Positions 24,434 to 32,602 are shown, counted from the stretch's first letter. The stretch is 64,000 nt of DNA from an uncultured Eubacterium sp. (GCA_910584645.1 CAJUAU010000007.1:87175-151174); one strand, 5' to 3'. The notes: a model not told the origin generated them from the sequence alone. Numbers and translations are program-made.

Positions 24434-26569
24434 TCAGAACAGAAATTCAAAAACAGATACTACATTGAAAAAATGTGGAAACAGAAGTACCGCCCCACAA
24501 AACAAGCCGATCACCGTCACACAGAGCCCAAAGCGCATTCTGCTCATCGGCATGCACACCACCAGAAGCACAGCAAAACTTACAAATCCACCAGCCAGCA
24601 GATTTAATGTCGAGACCACCACTTCACCCATATGGAACAGCCGGCAGAAAAATGAGATCACCACCAGACCTCCGGTCAGGGTGGCTGCTGCCGGCAGCGA
24701 TATACGCAGGACATTTTTCAAAAACCCTTTGGGAATCGTATCCTCGTGGCGCTCCAATGCCAGCACAAAACTTGGGATACCGATGGATGTCGCTCCGATC
24801 AGGCTGAGCTGGATCGGTATAAAGGGGTAAGTTTTCCCAATGATGATAAAAAGCACACACAAAAAGATAGAATATAATGTCTTTGTCAGATACAATGCAC
24901 TAACTCTTTCTATATTAGATATGATCGTCCTTCCTTCATTTACGATTTCTTTCATGGATGAAAAATCCGAATCCAAAAGCACGATATGAGCGCTCTGTTT
25001 TGCGGCATCACTGCCGGATGCCATAGCGATGCCACAATCCGCATCCTTCAGCGCCAGAACATCATTGACGCCGTCTCCCACCATCCCTGTTACATTTCCC
25101 TCTGCTTCAAGAGCCTTTATGATACACTGCTTCTTTTCGGGAGAAACTCTGCCAAACACCTGGTATTTATCGATCTCTTCCCGAAGCAGCTCCGGTTCTT
25201 CCGGCAGTTCTCTCGCATCTACATATCTTTCTGCTCCGTCAAGCCCTGCCCGGTCTGCCACTACAGATACTGTCAAAGGATTATCTCCCGACAATATTTT
25301 GATATTGACACCTTTTTCCCGGAAAAAACGAAATGTCTCCGGGGCATCCTCTTTGATCACATCTGCCAGGATAATGAGAGCAAGAGGCTTCTTTTTTTCA
25401 TCTGACAGCAGTAAAACCCGCATTCCTTCCGCGGCAAACTGCTCCGCCTGTCCCAGCGCCGCCCTGTCTTCGGTAAGGTATTCCGGTGCCCCAAGAAAAT
25501 ATTGGCTTTTACCCTCTGCTTCTCTTACAGTGATCCCCATATATTTCCGCTGGGAACTAAAGGGAATCTTATCTATGATATCCAGTTTTTCCGTTTTTCT
25601 AAAATAATCCCTCAGCGCTTCCGTGGTACTGTTTGTCTCTTCAAAGGCATAAGAGATACTTTCCATAAGAGGATACACATCCTTTTCTTCTGTTTCTCCT
25701 GCCAGTATAACTTTCTCTACCCGAAGTTCCCCGGTAGTGATCGTCCCTGTTTTGTCAAGGCAGAGCACGTCCACTCTTGCCAGCGCCTCGATGGCCTCCA
25801 TCTCCTGAACCAGGGCATTCTTCTTCGCCAGCCTTCCTACGCCGAGGATGAAGGATATACTGGTCAGCAGCACCAGCCCTTCCGGGATCATTCCCAGTAC
25901 TCCGGCCACCGTATTCACCAGGGAATCAGATATATCGTTTCCTGCTGCCTGCCGCTGGATAACAAATAACACTGTTCCAATAGGCAGGATGGCATAACCT
26001 ACATATTTTATTATCTTTTTTATGGCAATCTGCATCTCAGAAGTAGCGCGTCTCTTTGTCTTTGCTTTTTTTACAAGCTGTGTCGCATAATTGTCTTCCC
26101 CCACATGAATGACTTCTGCTGTCGCCGTACCCGCTGCTGCCGTACTCCCTGAATACAGCATATCGCCGCCTCTTTTTAAAACTGCCAGGGATTCCCCGGT
26201 AAGAAGGGACTCATTTACCTCCAGCCCCTGGGATTCCCTGGTTACACAATCCACCGGGATCTGGTCGCCTATAGATATCCGGATCCTGTCTCCTTTCTTC
26301 AGGCTTTCAATCGGAACTTCACGAATCTCCTCTCCCAGAACAAGCTTTGCCTTTGTGGCAGTGACTACAGACAGCGCATCCACCAGATTCTTCACTTTTA
26401 TCTCCTGAATGATCCCGATCAGGGCATTGGTAATGACAATCCCCATAAACAGCATATTTTTATATTGGCCTGAAAAAAGGATCAGTCCCGCCAGTACAAG
26501 ATTCAGAAAATTAAAATAAGTAAAGGTATGGGAAGCAATGATCTCCCATCTGCTCCTTGAAGCGTCCAT
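24434..26569 (-). CDS. Cation-translocating P-type ATPase
   Basis: A 711-aa P-type ATPase. Actuator domain: VNESLLTGES. Phosphorylation site: D272 in CLDKTGTITTGE. Nucleotide-binding domain at about 285-430. Hinge: MVGDGVNDVLALKDADCGIAMASG. Six C-terminal helices follow (about 550-711), with the family's PFIPIQLSLIGATSIGIPSF. The soluble N-terminal segment normally ahead of the first helix pair is very short (starts MDASRSRWEIIASHTF), yet AGGAGGGAG sits right before this ATG, so the start looks real. Helix 4 has GMIPEGLVL, as in Ca2+/Mg2+-type ATPases rather than CPx heavy-metal pumps. The ion is not determinable here. Confidence 0.92.
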   Translation of the reverse strand: MDASRSRWEIIASHTFTYFNFLNLVLAGLILFSGQYKNMLFMGIVITNALIGIIQEIKVKNLVDALSVVTATKAKLVLGEEIREVPIESLKKGDRIRISIGDQIPVDCVTRESQGLEVNESLLTGESLAVLKRGGDMLYSGSTAAAGTATAEVIHVGEDNYATQLVKKAKTKRRATSEMQIAIKKIIKYVGYAILPIGTVLFVIQRQAAGNDISDSLVNTVAGVLGMIPEGLVLLTSISFILGVGRLAKKNALVQEMEAIEALARVDVLCLDKTGTITTGELRVEKVILAGETEEKDVYPLMESISYAFEETNSTTEALRDYFRKTEKLDIIDKIPFSSQRKYMGITVREAEGKSQYFLGAPEYLTEDRAALGQAEQFAAEGMRVLLLSDEKKKPLALIILADVIKEDAPETFRFFREKGVNIKILSGDNPLTVSVVADRAGLDGAERYVDARELPEEPELLREEIDKYQVFGRVSPEKKQCIIKALEAEGNVTGMVGDGVNDVLALKDADCGIAMASGSDAAKQSAHIVLLDSDFSSMKEIVNEGRTIISNIERVSALYLTKTLYSIFLCVLFIIIGKTYPFIPIQLSLIGATSIGIPSFVLALERHEDTIPKGFLKNVLRISLPAAATLTGGLVVISFFCRLFHMGEVVVSTLNLLAGGFVSFAVLLVVCMPMSRMRFGLCVTVIGLFCGAVLLFPHFFNVVSVFEFLF

Positions 26570-26599
26570 AACTCCCTCCTGTGTGTTTTCCTAGATCCA

Positions 26600-26690
26600 A
26601 ACGACAATCATCTGCCAGATTGCGTTCGCGGGTGCGCCCGAATTCTTTGCGGGCAAGCCCACAGGTATTCTCACTTTGCCTTCGCATAAA
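26600..26690. repeat. Intergenic GC-rich hairpin sequence with partial match at 3189-3290
   Basis: Between the ATPase gene and the tRNA-Thr terminator. It contains CAGGTATTCTCACTTTGCCT, which matches CAGGTATTTTCACTTTACCT near 3221 with two differences, each followed at some distance by a CCTTCGC(A/G)TAAA end. It looks like a worn copy of an intergenic repeat family. Confidence 0.4.
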
Positions 26691-26693
26691 TTG

Positions 26694-26735
26694 AAAAAAG
26701 AGAATCCCATGAGCTAACTCACGTCTCCTCTTTTC
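26694..26735 (-). terminator. Terminator after tRNA-Thr
   Basis: On the minus strand AAAAGAG ... CTCTTTTTT forms the outer stem, with GTGAG/CTCAT pairing inside, about 30 bases past the tRNA 3' end. Confidence 0.75.
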
Positions 26736-26763
26736 CTATCTTCCACAACTTAATATTTTATAA

Positions 26764-26836
26764 AGCTAGCGACGGGAATCGAACCCGTGACCTCTTCACT
26801 ACCAATGAAGTGCGCTACCGACTGTGCCACGCCAGC
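26764..26836 (-). tRNA. tRNA-Thr (GGT anticodon)
   Basis: A 73-nt cloverleaf on the minus strand: acceptor GCTGGCG/CGCTAGC (one G-T), anticodon stem CTTCA/TGAAG with loop TTGGTAG (anticodon GGT), T arm ACGGG/CCCGT with TTCGATT. CCA is not encoded. Confidence 0.96.
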
Positions 26837-26862
26837 TTAGATTAATTTTTAACCCACGCAAT

Positions 26863-26891
26863 ATTGTAGCAGAGTAATATCATTATGTCAA
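26863..26891 (-). promoter_or_regulatory. Sigma-A promoter of tRNA-Thr
   Basis: TTGACA (26886-26891) and TACAAT (26863-26868) with a 17-base spacer, about 30 bases upstream of the tRNA. It lies just after the sigH stop codon, so the tRNA has its own promoter. Confidence 0.85.
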
Positions 26892-26898
26892 CAGGTAA

Positions 26899-27513
26899 TC
26901 AACACAATTCACCTAATTTTTTCTTAATGCGCTGAAGAGCATTATCAATAGACTTCGGCGTGCGCTCCAAATACTCTGCAATCTGCTGATAACTCATGCC
27001 CTCAATGTACAAATTTACCACTTTTTGCTCAAAAGGGCTTAACTGATTCTGAATGTATGCTTCGATCTTCCCCACCCGTTCTCTGTCGATCATGATATCT
27101 TCCGGATTGGATATCCCATCCTTTTCCAACGTTTCCCCCAGGGTCTGTCCAGTCTCTTCGGTTCCCGCACCTCCCACCGGGACATCCAGGGAAACATACG
27201 TATTCAAAGGCGAGTTTTTCAGTCGGTTTGCCCCTTTGACTGCATTATACAGCTGCCGCTCGACACACAGATTGGCAAATCCATAAAAGGAATTTTCTTT
27301 TTCCGGCTGATAGCCGCGGATCGCCTTAAACAGGCCGATCATCCCCTCCTGGATCAAGTCGTCGCTGTCCCCTCCGATCAGGTAAAGCGCTCTTGCCTTT
27401 TTGCGTACCAGATTCTTATACTTTTCCATGAGATAATCTACACCGGGATTATTCCCCTGCCGGATCTGAAATATGATTTCCTCATCCGTCAGATCTTCAT
27501 ACCATTCTGCCAT
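26899..27513 (-). CDS. sigH: RNA polymerase sigma-H factor (sporulation)
   Basis: A 204-aa sigma-70 family factor. Region 2: EKYKNLVRKKARALYLIGGDSDDLIQEG (about residues 30-57), then GLFKAIRGYQPEKENSFYGFA. Region 4: SPFEQKVVNLYIEGMSYQQIAEYL and the recognition helix TPKSIDNALQRIKKKL. The short form and the GGDSDDLIQEGMIGL signature are typical of SigH, which in Firmicutes drives entry into sporulation and other stationary-phase genes. It is preceded by rlmB 39 bases away, the same rlmB-sigH order seen in many Clostridia and Bacilli. That order supports the assignment. Confidence 0.93.
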   Translation of the reverse strand: MAEWYEDLTDEEIIFQIRQGNNPGVDYLMEKYKNLVRKKARALYLIGGDSDDLIQEGMIGLFKAIRGYQPEKENSFYGFANLCVERQLYNAVKGANRLKNSPLNTYVSLDVPVGGAGTEETGQTLGETLEKDGISNPEDIMIDRERVGKIEAYIQNQLSPFEQKVVNLYIEGMSYQQIAEYLERTPKSIDNALQRIKKKLGELC

Positions 27514-27552
27514 ATAGTTACCTTCCCCTCAGCCCAGCAAACATTATGATTA

Positions 27553-28311
27553 TTACTTGACATCCGTTGCACCAGCATATTTCCTCTGCCTCACAATTTC
27601 AAATGCAAGAACACCTGCCGCCACCGAGGCATTCAGAGAATCAATATCCCCTGACATGGGGATCGCCGTCTTAAAATCGCAGTGCTCCTTCACCAGCCGC
27701 GACACGCCAGACCCTTCATTGCCGATCACCAGTCCAACAGAACCTCTCAGATTCTGGCGGTACATGACCTCTCCTTCCATATCCGCACACACAAACCACA
27801 TTCCCTTTTCTTTCAGCTGCTCCATCTCAGCAGAAAGATTTGTCACCTTTGCCACCGGGGTATAATGGATCGCTCCGGCAGATGCCTTCACCACCGTAGC
27901 AGTCAGTCCCACTGCCCGGCGTTTCGGGATGATCACCCCATGTGCCCCTGCCAGGTTGGCAGTACGGATAATAGCTCCCAGGTTGTGGGGATCCTCAATA
28001 CCATCCAGCAGAAACACAAAGGGATCTTCCCCTCTCTGCTCTGCCAGCTCAAACATATCTTCCACAGTACTGTAATGAAATGCCGACAGAACTGCCACTA
28101 CTCCCTGGTGCTTCCCTGTCTCGCTCATATGATCCAGACGTTCCTTGGGTACAAAATCTACCAGGGTTCCGGCTTTTTTTGCTTCCCTTAATATGCTCAG
28201 AACCGGACCATCCTTACACCCTTTGAGCACAAACAGTTTTTCGATCAGCTTTCCCGCACGAAATGCCTCCAATACACTGTGACGCCCCTCTAATCTGCTC
28301 TCATCTTCCAT
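27553..28311 (-). CDS. rlmB: 23S rRNA (guanosine-2'-O-)-methyltransferase RlmB (TrmH family)
   Basis: A 252-aa SPOUT methyltransferase. The N-terminal substrate-binding domain begins EGRHSVLEAFRAGK. The knot domain has LDGIEDPHNLGAIIRTAN (motif 1 with the catalytic Asn and Arg), GLVIGNEGSGVSRL (motif 2) and IPMSGDIDSLNASVAAGVL (motif 3). RlmB methylates G2251 (E. coli numbering) in the peptidyltransferase region of 23S rRNA. It lies in an ispF-GNAT-rlmB-sigH run with gaps of about 35-45 bases, so the genes are likely co-transcribed. No gene-fused extension is present. Confidence 0.94.
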   Translation of the reverse strand: MEDESRLEGRHSVLEAFRAGKLIEKLFVLKGCKDGPVLSILREAKKAGTLVDFVPKERLDHMSETGKHQGVVAVLSAFHYSTVEDMFELAEQRGEDPFVFLLDGIEDPHNLGAIIRTANLAGAHGVIIPKRRAVGLTATVVKASAGAIHYTPVAKVTNLSAEMEQLKEKGMWFVCADMEGEVMYRQNLRGSVGLVIGNEGSGVSRLVKEHCDFKTAIPMSGDIDSLNASVAAGVLAFEIVRQRKYAGATDVK

Positions 28312-28346
28312 TTTCCTCTCCCTCTCCTTCCAGCAATACCTTCCCC

Positions 28347-29207
28347 TCAGGTAATGTCATTTATATATATACGTAATCCAGTTAATTCCTCGTCCATATT
28401 CAGCGCCTTTGCCATGATATATGGTTTCCCGGACTGAAGGATCTGGATCCCCTCACCGGACACCTCTCTCAGAAAATATCCATCCAATATCGTAACCTTT
28501 TTGGACTCCTCTTCATCCAGATAGGCGCATAAGGATTCCATGACTTTCCTTCCATCTCCTGGATCACAGATCACTTCCGTCACCTCATAAGCGCCTTCTT
28601 CCCAGGTGTAGGCAGCCATGCCGCGAATCTTCCCGCCCTCCCAGAAACCAGCCACTTCACCATCTAATGCCTTCATTTCCTCATGAAGCTGTGCCAAATA
28701 CTCTATGCTGTGATTCATATAGAGATCCAGACCGGAAGCCGCCAGAAGATTACAGGAAAATTCTTCCAGTTCCTTCTGCTCTTCCCTGCTCATATTAGAA
28801 AAAGACAGCATCTCATACCATTTCTTTTTATTCCCATACACCTCGATCTGTCTGCGGTAATATACCGGCAAAAATCCAAGGGGTCTGTAGATCTGCTCAT
28901 CTGCCGGACTGAGAAAGGCAAGTCTGGCACCAGCCCTCTGAAATTCATCCAGCCCCCGTTCTATATTTTTTCTCATATGCCCCCGTCCGCGGCTTTCTTT
29001 CCTGGTCGCCACGCCCACAATATAGGGACAGGAGCAGAGCTCCCCCCGGTATATCATGTCATAAGGTGTAAAAAATGCCATACCTGCCAGCTCGTCACCC
29101 TCATATCTGGAATAGATCTTACTTCTTCTCGCCTTTTCACTAAAATAATAATCGATATATTTGTCTGTATCACCAAATATTTCTTTCCAAAGTTGCCGAT
29201 GGTTCAT
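28347..29207 (-). CDS. GNAT family N-acetyltransferase (Eis-like layout)
   Basis: A 286-aa protein starting MNHRQLWKEIFGD. The N-terminal GNAT domain contains VGVATRKESRGRGHMRKNIERG (about residues 65-86), with the R/Q-x-x-G-x-G/A acetyl-CoA loop. AFLSPADEQIYRPLGF follows, typical of Eis-type acetyltransferases, whose first GNAT domain is followed by a second acetyltransferase-like domain (about 150-286 here). The length is shorter than Eis, which has an extra sterol-carrier-like domain. The substrate is unknown. A GTG start at 29243 would add 12 residues; AGGGAGG before 29207 favours the shorter form. Confidence 0.85.
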   Translation of the reverse strand: MNHRQLWKEIFGDTDKYIDYYFSEKARRSKIYSRYEGDELAGMAFFTPYDMIYRGELCSCPYIVGVATRKESRGRGHMRKNIERGLDEFQRAGARLAFLSPADEQIYRPLGFLPVYYRRQIEVYGNKKKWYEMLSFSNMSREEQKELEEFSCNLLAASGLDLYMNHSIEYLAQLHEEMKALDGEVAGFWEGGKIRGMAAYTWEEGAYEVTEVICDPGDGRKVMESLCAYLDEEESKKVTILDGYFLREVSGEGIQILQSGKPYIMAKALNMDEELTGLRIYINDIT

Positions 29208-29252
29208 CCCGGCAGATCCCTCCCTTTCCTCCGCTGGCACCACAAAGCCATG

Positions 29253-29729
29253 TTACATTTCATTGATCAGTATGCACACCGCATGTGACGAAATCCCTTC
29301 GCCGGTGCCTGTAAACCCAAGCCCTTCTTCTGTGGTGGCCTTTACACTGATCTGGCTGAGTTTTATGGAAAGCGCTCTGGCTATATTTTCCCTCATATTC
29401 TCTATATGCGGTGCCATTTTGGGGCTTTGGGCAATAATAACGGAATCAATGTTCCCAACAGAGTATCCATTTTCCTTTAGCAGCCCTGCCACGTGCTCCA
29501 GCAGGGCAATACTGGAGATCCCACGGTAAGCTTCCTCCGTATCAGGAAAATGTTTTCCTATATCTCCCAATGCTGCAGCTCCCAGAAGGGCATCCATAAT
29601 GGCATGTATCAGCACATCTGCGTCGGAGTGACCAAGCAATCCATATTCATGATCAATCTTTACCCCGCCAAGTATTAAATCTCTGCCTTTAACCAGCCTG
29701 TGTACGTCATACCCTGTACCAATACGCAT
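29253..29729 (-). CDS. ispF: 2-C-methyl-D-erythritol 2,4-cyclodiphosphate synthase
   Basis: A 158-aa enzyme of the MEP isoprenoid pathway. MRIGTGYDVHRLVKGRDLILGG begins the chain, with the zinc ligands D8 and H10; GLLGHSDADVLIHAIMDALLGA carries the third ligand H42, followed by LGDIGKHFPDTE. The C-terminal KATTEEGLGFTGTGEGISSHA is also diagnostic. It converts CDP-ME-2-phosphate to the cyclic diphosphate. Length is standard. It is the first gene of the ispF-GNAT-rlmB-sigH run; the upstream 300 bases contain only repeats and tRNA genes. Confidence 0.97.
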   Translation of the reverse strand: MRIGTGYDVHRLVKGRDLILGGVKIDHEYGLLGHSDADVLIHAIMDALLGAAALGDIGKHFPDTEEAYRGISSIALLEHVAGLLKENGYSVGNIDSVIIAQSPKMAPHIENMRENIARALSIKLSQISVKATTEEGLGFTGTGEGISSHAVCILINEM

Positions 29730-29765
29730 ATGATGACCTCCTTGTATTACCGAAAACTTCTCTGC

Positions 29766-29906
29766 TACGCTGGCGCACTACTTCTTGCACGCCGTGACAT
29801 TCTTCGCTGCGAAGCAGCGAATCATCCATGCGAACTATGTTCGCTATGCTGGCTCCCTACTTCTTGCTACGCCGTGCTATTCTTCGCTGCTCCGCAGCGA
29901 ATCATC
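29766..29906. repeat. Two tandem copies of a palindromic intergenic repeat
   Basis: Two imperfect copies (about 29766-29826 and 29845-29906, period about 79) each contain CTACTTCTTGC, an ACGCCGTG block, and a CTTCGCTGC/GCAGCGAATCATC hairpin with different loop bases. There is no coding potential; the overlapping open frames are mutually inconsistent. It fills the gap upstream of ispF. Confidence 0.7.
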
Positions 29907-29923
29907 GCGGGCTGGCGCCCTAT

Positions 29924-29983
29924 ATTTACAGAAAAGCTGTCATATTTTTGTGCAAGCACAAATATAACATCTTTTCTGTAAAT
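29924..29983. repeat. Long hairpin upstream of ispF
   Basis: ATTTACAGAAAAG (29924-29936) pairs with CTTTTCTGTAAAT (29971-29983), and inside it ATATTTTTGTGC pairs with GCACAAATAT. It adjoins the tandem repeat and may be part of the same element. It lacks a T-run. Confidence 0.7.
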
Positions 29984-30003
29984 GCACGGCTTGTAGCCTT
30001 CGC

Positions 30004-30033
30004 GCAAAAAAAGCCTTGAACAATCAAGGCTTA
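30004..30033 (-). terminator. Terminator of the tRNA-Val/tRNA-Met transcript
   Basis: On the minus strand AAGCCTTGA/TCAAGGCTT with a 4-base loop is followed by a run of seven T, five bases past the tRNA-Met gene. Confidence 0.9.
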
Positions 30034-30037
30034 CAAG

Positions 30038-30111
30038 TAGCGGGAAAGGGATTTGAACCCCCGACACCACGGGTATGAACCGTGTGCTCTTGCCAACTGA
30101 GCTATCCCGCC
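30038..30111 (-). tRNA. tRNA-Met (CAT anticodon)
   Basis: A 74-nt cloverleaf: acceptor GGCGGGA/TCCCGCT, D stem GCTC/GAGC, anticodon stem CACGG/CCGTG with loop TTCATAC, T loop TTCAAAT. The acceptor closes with a G1-U72 wobble pair. A CAT anticodon could also mark a tRNA-Ile2 whose C34 becomes lysidine; I prefer elongator Met. CCA is not encoded. Confidence 0.88.
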
Positions 30112-30164
30112 ATATGCCATATAAAATGGCTATATATAAAGCTGCTACAAAATAAGAAAATAAA

Positions 30165-30237
30165 TGGGACCTACAGGGCTCGAACCTGTGACCCTCTGCT
30201 TGTAAGGCAGATGCTCTCCCAGCTGAGCTAAGATCCC
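30165..30237 (-). tRNA. tRNA-Val (TAC anticodon)
   Basis: A 73-nt cloverleaf: acceptor GGGATCT/AGGTCCC, anticodon stem TCTGC/GCAGA with loop CTTACAA, T arm ACAGG/CCTGT. Upstream of tRNA-Met in the same transcript, 53 bases apart. CCA is not encoded. Confidence 0.95.
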
Positions 30238-30271
30238 ATACGCCATTCGCTTATCAGCAGCGCCATTGATT

Positions 30272-30300
30272 ATTATATTAGGACAAGGCATATTTGTCAA
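30272..30300 (-). promoter_or_regulatory. Consensus sigma-A promoter of the tRNA-Val/tRNA-Met operon
   Basis: TTGACA (30295-30300) and TATAAT (30272-30277) with a 17-base spacer, both hexamers perfect, 35 bases upstream of tRNA-Val. Confidence 0.9.
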
Positions 30301-30329
30301 GCCCTTTTTTACTTTTTTCTGTTTTTTTA

Positions 30330-30399
30330 CCAGGATGTGTCTGAAAACTGCAAATTGGGTCGTGCAGAACATAAGAATAAGTTTTCAGACATGCCCTGG
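30330..30399. repeat. Long inverted repeat, possible miniature element
   Basis: CCAGGATGTGTCTGAAAACT (30330-30349) pairs with AGTTTTCAGACATGCCCTGG (30380-30399), including a perfect 12-bp TGTCTGAAAACT arm, around a 30-base loop. It lies after the small-export gene. It may be a MITE-like remnant or a strong terminator without a T-run. Confidence 0.6.
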
Positions 30400-30429
30400 T
30401 TGTTTTGTATATAATAGGAACTTATATTT

Positions 30430-30921
30430 TTATAGGAATAATGTCGCAAATGTTCCTGCCGCAACCACGCTGAGCGTATACATGATAACGCCTGCCAGCA
30501 GCACACCACCCATAGCCGCTAACACGCTGGATTTGAAATCCATATCCAGAAGGCTTGCCGCCAGTGTCCCAGTCCATGCGCCTGTCCCTGGAAGAGGAAT
30601 ACCAACAAACAGAAGAAGTGCTACAAAAAGACCCTTCCCAGCCTTTTCCTGAAGTTTCTTTCCACCCTTTTCACCTTTTTCCAGACAGAAAGTGAAAAAC
30701 TTTCCGATAACCGGCTTGTCCGCCCCCCATTCCAGCAGTTTTCTGGCAAAGAGGTAGATAAAAGGAACCGGAATCATATTTCCCACCACTGCCACGACAA
30801 AAGATACCGGCATGGAGATATCATATCCAGCTGCCATATAGGTTGCTGCAAAGGGAATCGCTCCCCTCAATTCAACGATAGGTACCATAGATACTAAAAA
30901 AACAATCAAATACTGTAACAT
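30430..30921 (-). CDS. Small multidrug export-family membrane protein (Sm_multidrug_ex)
   Basis: A 163-aa protein with about four hydrophobic helices. The N-terminal VSMVPIVELRGAIPFA, with E and R buried in the first helix region, and the later FVGIPLPGTGAWTG are the two signature motifs of this family (COG2426), which resembles half-repeats of DedA-like transporters. Despite the family name, transport of drugs is poorly supported; it should be read as a conserved membrane transporter-like protein. An IS110 element lies immediately upstream and may separate it from its original promoter. Confidence 0.87.
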   Translation of the reverse strand: MLQYLIVFLVSMVPIVELRGAIPFAATYMAAGYDISMPVSFVVAVVGNMIPVPFIYLFARKLLEWGADKPVIGKFFTFCLEKGEKGGKKLQEKAGKGLFVALLLFVGIPLPGTGAWTGTLAASLLDMDFKSSVLAAMGGVLLAGVIMYTLSVVAAGTFATLFL

Positions 30922-30982
30922 GTTATCTTTATCCTCGTATTATATAGTAGTAGTGTTTAGAGACCCTCTCCAAGGTCTGTAA

Positions 30983-31193
30983 ATATCATATTGGTCATAG
31001 TCATTCTTTACCTTTTCTATAGGTTGGACTATGATATTGGAGATACTGTGGATTGGTTTCACCATCCTACCACTCGATGGTTTATGAAAGGATACAACCA
31101 CAGTCTCTTTGTATATTTGTTAATCAGTTAGATACCGCATGACGGTTTATTTAGAACGAGGTTACAATCGCAAAGAGTACCGGTGGTTCTAAA
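30983..31193 (+). ncRNA. Candidate IS110 bridge RNA
   Basis: The 210 bases ahead of the transposase form nested stems: TCATAGTC (30995-31002) with GACTATGA (31027-31034); ACTGTGG (31045-31051) with CCACAGT (31098-31104), enclosing an internal CACCATC/GATGGT pairing; CTCTTTG (31105-31111) with CAAAGAG (31171-31177); and TTTAGAAC (31150-31157) with GTTCTAAA (31186-31193). IS110-group elements are known to express a bridge RNA from the left noncoding end, with two loops that pair with target and donor DNA. Position, size and multi-stem form fit. Loop guide sequences cannot be assigned without the element ends. Confidence 0.5.
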
Positions 31194-31225
31194 CAGTATC
31201 ATAATTTTTACAAAGGAGCATTGCT

Positions 31226-32404
31226 ATGATTTACGTTGGAATTGATGTCGCTAAAGACAAGCATGATTGCTTTATCACAAACTCAGATGGTGAAGTATTG
31301 TTCAAATCTTTTACCATCTCTAACAACAGGGAAGGTTTTGAATCCTTACTTCAAAGAATTGAATCCGTTTCCGATGATCCCGCAAAAGTAAAAGTAGGAC
31401 TGGAAGCCACCGGACACTACAGTTACAATCTTCTGGGATTCCTTCTTGATAAAGGTCTGACCACCTTCGTTATCAATCCGTTGCATACAAATCTTTACAG
31501 AAAAAGTCTAAGCCTTAGAAAGACGAAAACGGATAAGGTTGATTCCCGTACCATTGCCACTATGATGATGTCTGATATGAACTTAAAGCCCTACTCAGAT
31601 ACATCTTATCACAACGAGGAACTAAAGTCATTAACCCGTTACCGTTTTGATAAAGTAAAGGAGCGGGCGAAACTGAAATCCTCCGTTGCACGTCTTGTAA
31701 ATATCCTTTTTCCTGAATTGGAAAAACTTGTTCCTACACTTCATATGGCATCCGTTTATGCTTTGCTTTCCGAATTTCCAAGTGCCCGTGCTGTCGCATC
31801 CGCACACCTCACAAGGCTTTCCAATCTTCTTTCTGGAAGTTCTAAAGGCAGATATGGAAAAGATACTGCTGTCTTGTTTCGTGAGACTGCAAGAAGTTCT
31901 ATCGGTTCCCATATGCCTGCCAAATCTCTGGAACTAAAACATACCATCCATCTTATCCAGGAATTAACAGCTGAGATTGATGAAATCGAAGCAGCCATCA
32001 AGCAGATCATGGATAAAGAAATCCAGTCGCCTATCCTTACCATTCCCGGCATCAGTTACCGGATGGGTGCCATGATCATCGCTGAGATTGGGGATTTCAG
32101 CCGTTTCGATTCCGCAGATAAGATACTTGCTTATGCCGGAATGTCTCCGTCCACCTACCAGTCAGGGCAGCTTGATAACTGTTATTCCCATATGGAAAAG
32201 CGTGGTTCCCGTTACCTGCGGTATGCTCTCTACAACGCCACAAAGTATGTCTGTCATTGGGATGAATCCTTTGGTACATATCTTGAAAAGAAACGCTCTG
32301 AAGGCAAGCATTACAACGTTGCATTATCCCATGCTGCAAAGAAACTTGTGCGTCTGATTTTTGCAATGGAGAAATCCGGACAGGCATACATTTCAGCGTC
32401 TTAA
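31226..32404 (+). CDS. IS110 family transposase
   Basis: A 392-aa full-length DEDD/serine transposase. N-terminal RuvC-like domain: MIYVGIDVAKDKHDCF (first catalytic Asp), VGLEATGHYSYNLL (Glu), and RKTKTDKVDSRTIATMMM (Asp pair). The C-terminal Transposase_20 domain has IPGISYRMGAMIIAEIGDFSRF, AYAGMSPSTYQSGQ and KRGSRYLRYALYNATKYV, which carries the catalytic serine region. The reading frame is intact, so the element may be active. CAAAGGAG precedes ATG. It is RNA-guided in the characterised members; the candidate bridge RNA lies upstream. Confidence 0.96.
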   Translation: MIYVGIDVAKDKHDCFITNSDGEVLFKSFTISNNREGFESLLQRIESVSDDPAKVKVGLEATGHYSYNLLGFLLDKGLTTFVINPLHTNLYRKSLSLRKTKTDKVDSRTIATMMMSDMNLKPYSDTSYHNEELKSLTRYRFDKVKERAKLKSSVARLVNILFPELEKLVPTLHMASVYALLSEFPSARAVASAHLTRLSNLLSGSSKGRYGKDTAVLFRETARSSIGSHMPAKSLELKHTIHLIQELTAEIDEIEAAIKQIMDKEIQSPILTIPGISYRMGAMIIAEIGDFSRFDSADKILAYAGMSPSTYQSGQLDNCYSHMEKRGSRYLRYALYNATKYVCHWDESFGTYLEKKRSEGKHYNVALSHAAKKLVRLIFAMEKSGQAYISAS

Positions 32405-32478
32405 CTTGTTCTGTAAATATCTCCTTTTAGAGTGCCTATAAACGACACTCTGTTTGTCATGCAATTTTCAAGGTTCCA

Positions 32479-32503
32479 AGAATCGTTTTTCGATTCTTTT
32501 ATA
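32479..32503 (+). terminator. Terminator downstream of the IS110 transposase
   Basis: AGAATCG/CGATTCT around a T5 loop followed by TTTAT, about 75 bases after the stop codon. Another hairpin (AGAGTG/CACTCT near 32430-32450) lies just before it. Confidence 0.65.
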
Positions 32504-32602
32504 TCTGAAATACCATTCGGCAATTCATTCAAAAAACTTTTATTTTAGACTTGACTTTTAATAGTTAGTCTTTCATTTGGTAATGCCGCCAAGAACGGCA
32601 TG

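Larger units (their letters stand above)
30981..32503 (+). mobile_element. IS110-family insertion sequence (ends approximate)
   Basis: It comprises a structured noncoding left part, the IS110 transposase gene and a short right part with a terminator. IS110 elements lack terminal inverted repeats, so the exact ends cannot be read here; a second copy or an empty site is needed. It sits between the small-export gene and the phosphodiesterase gene. Confidence 0.7.
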
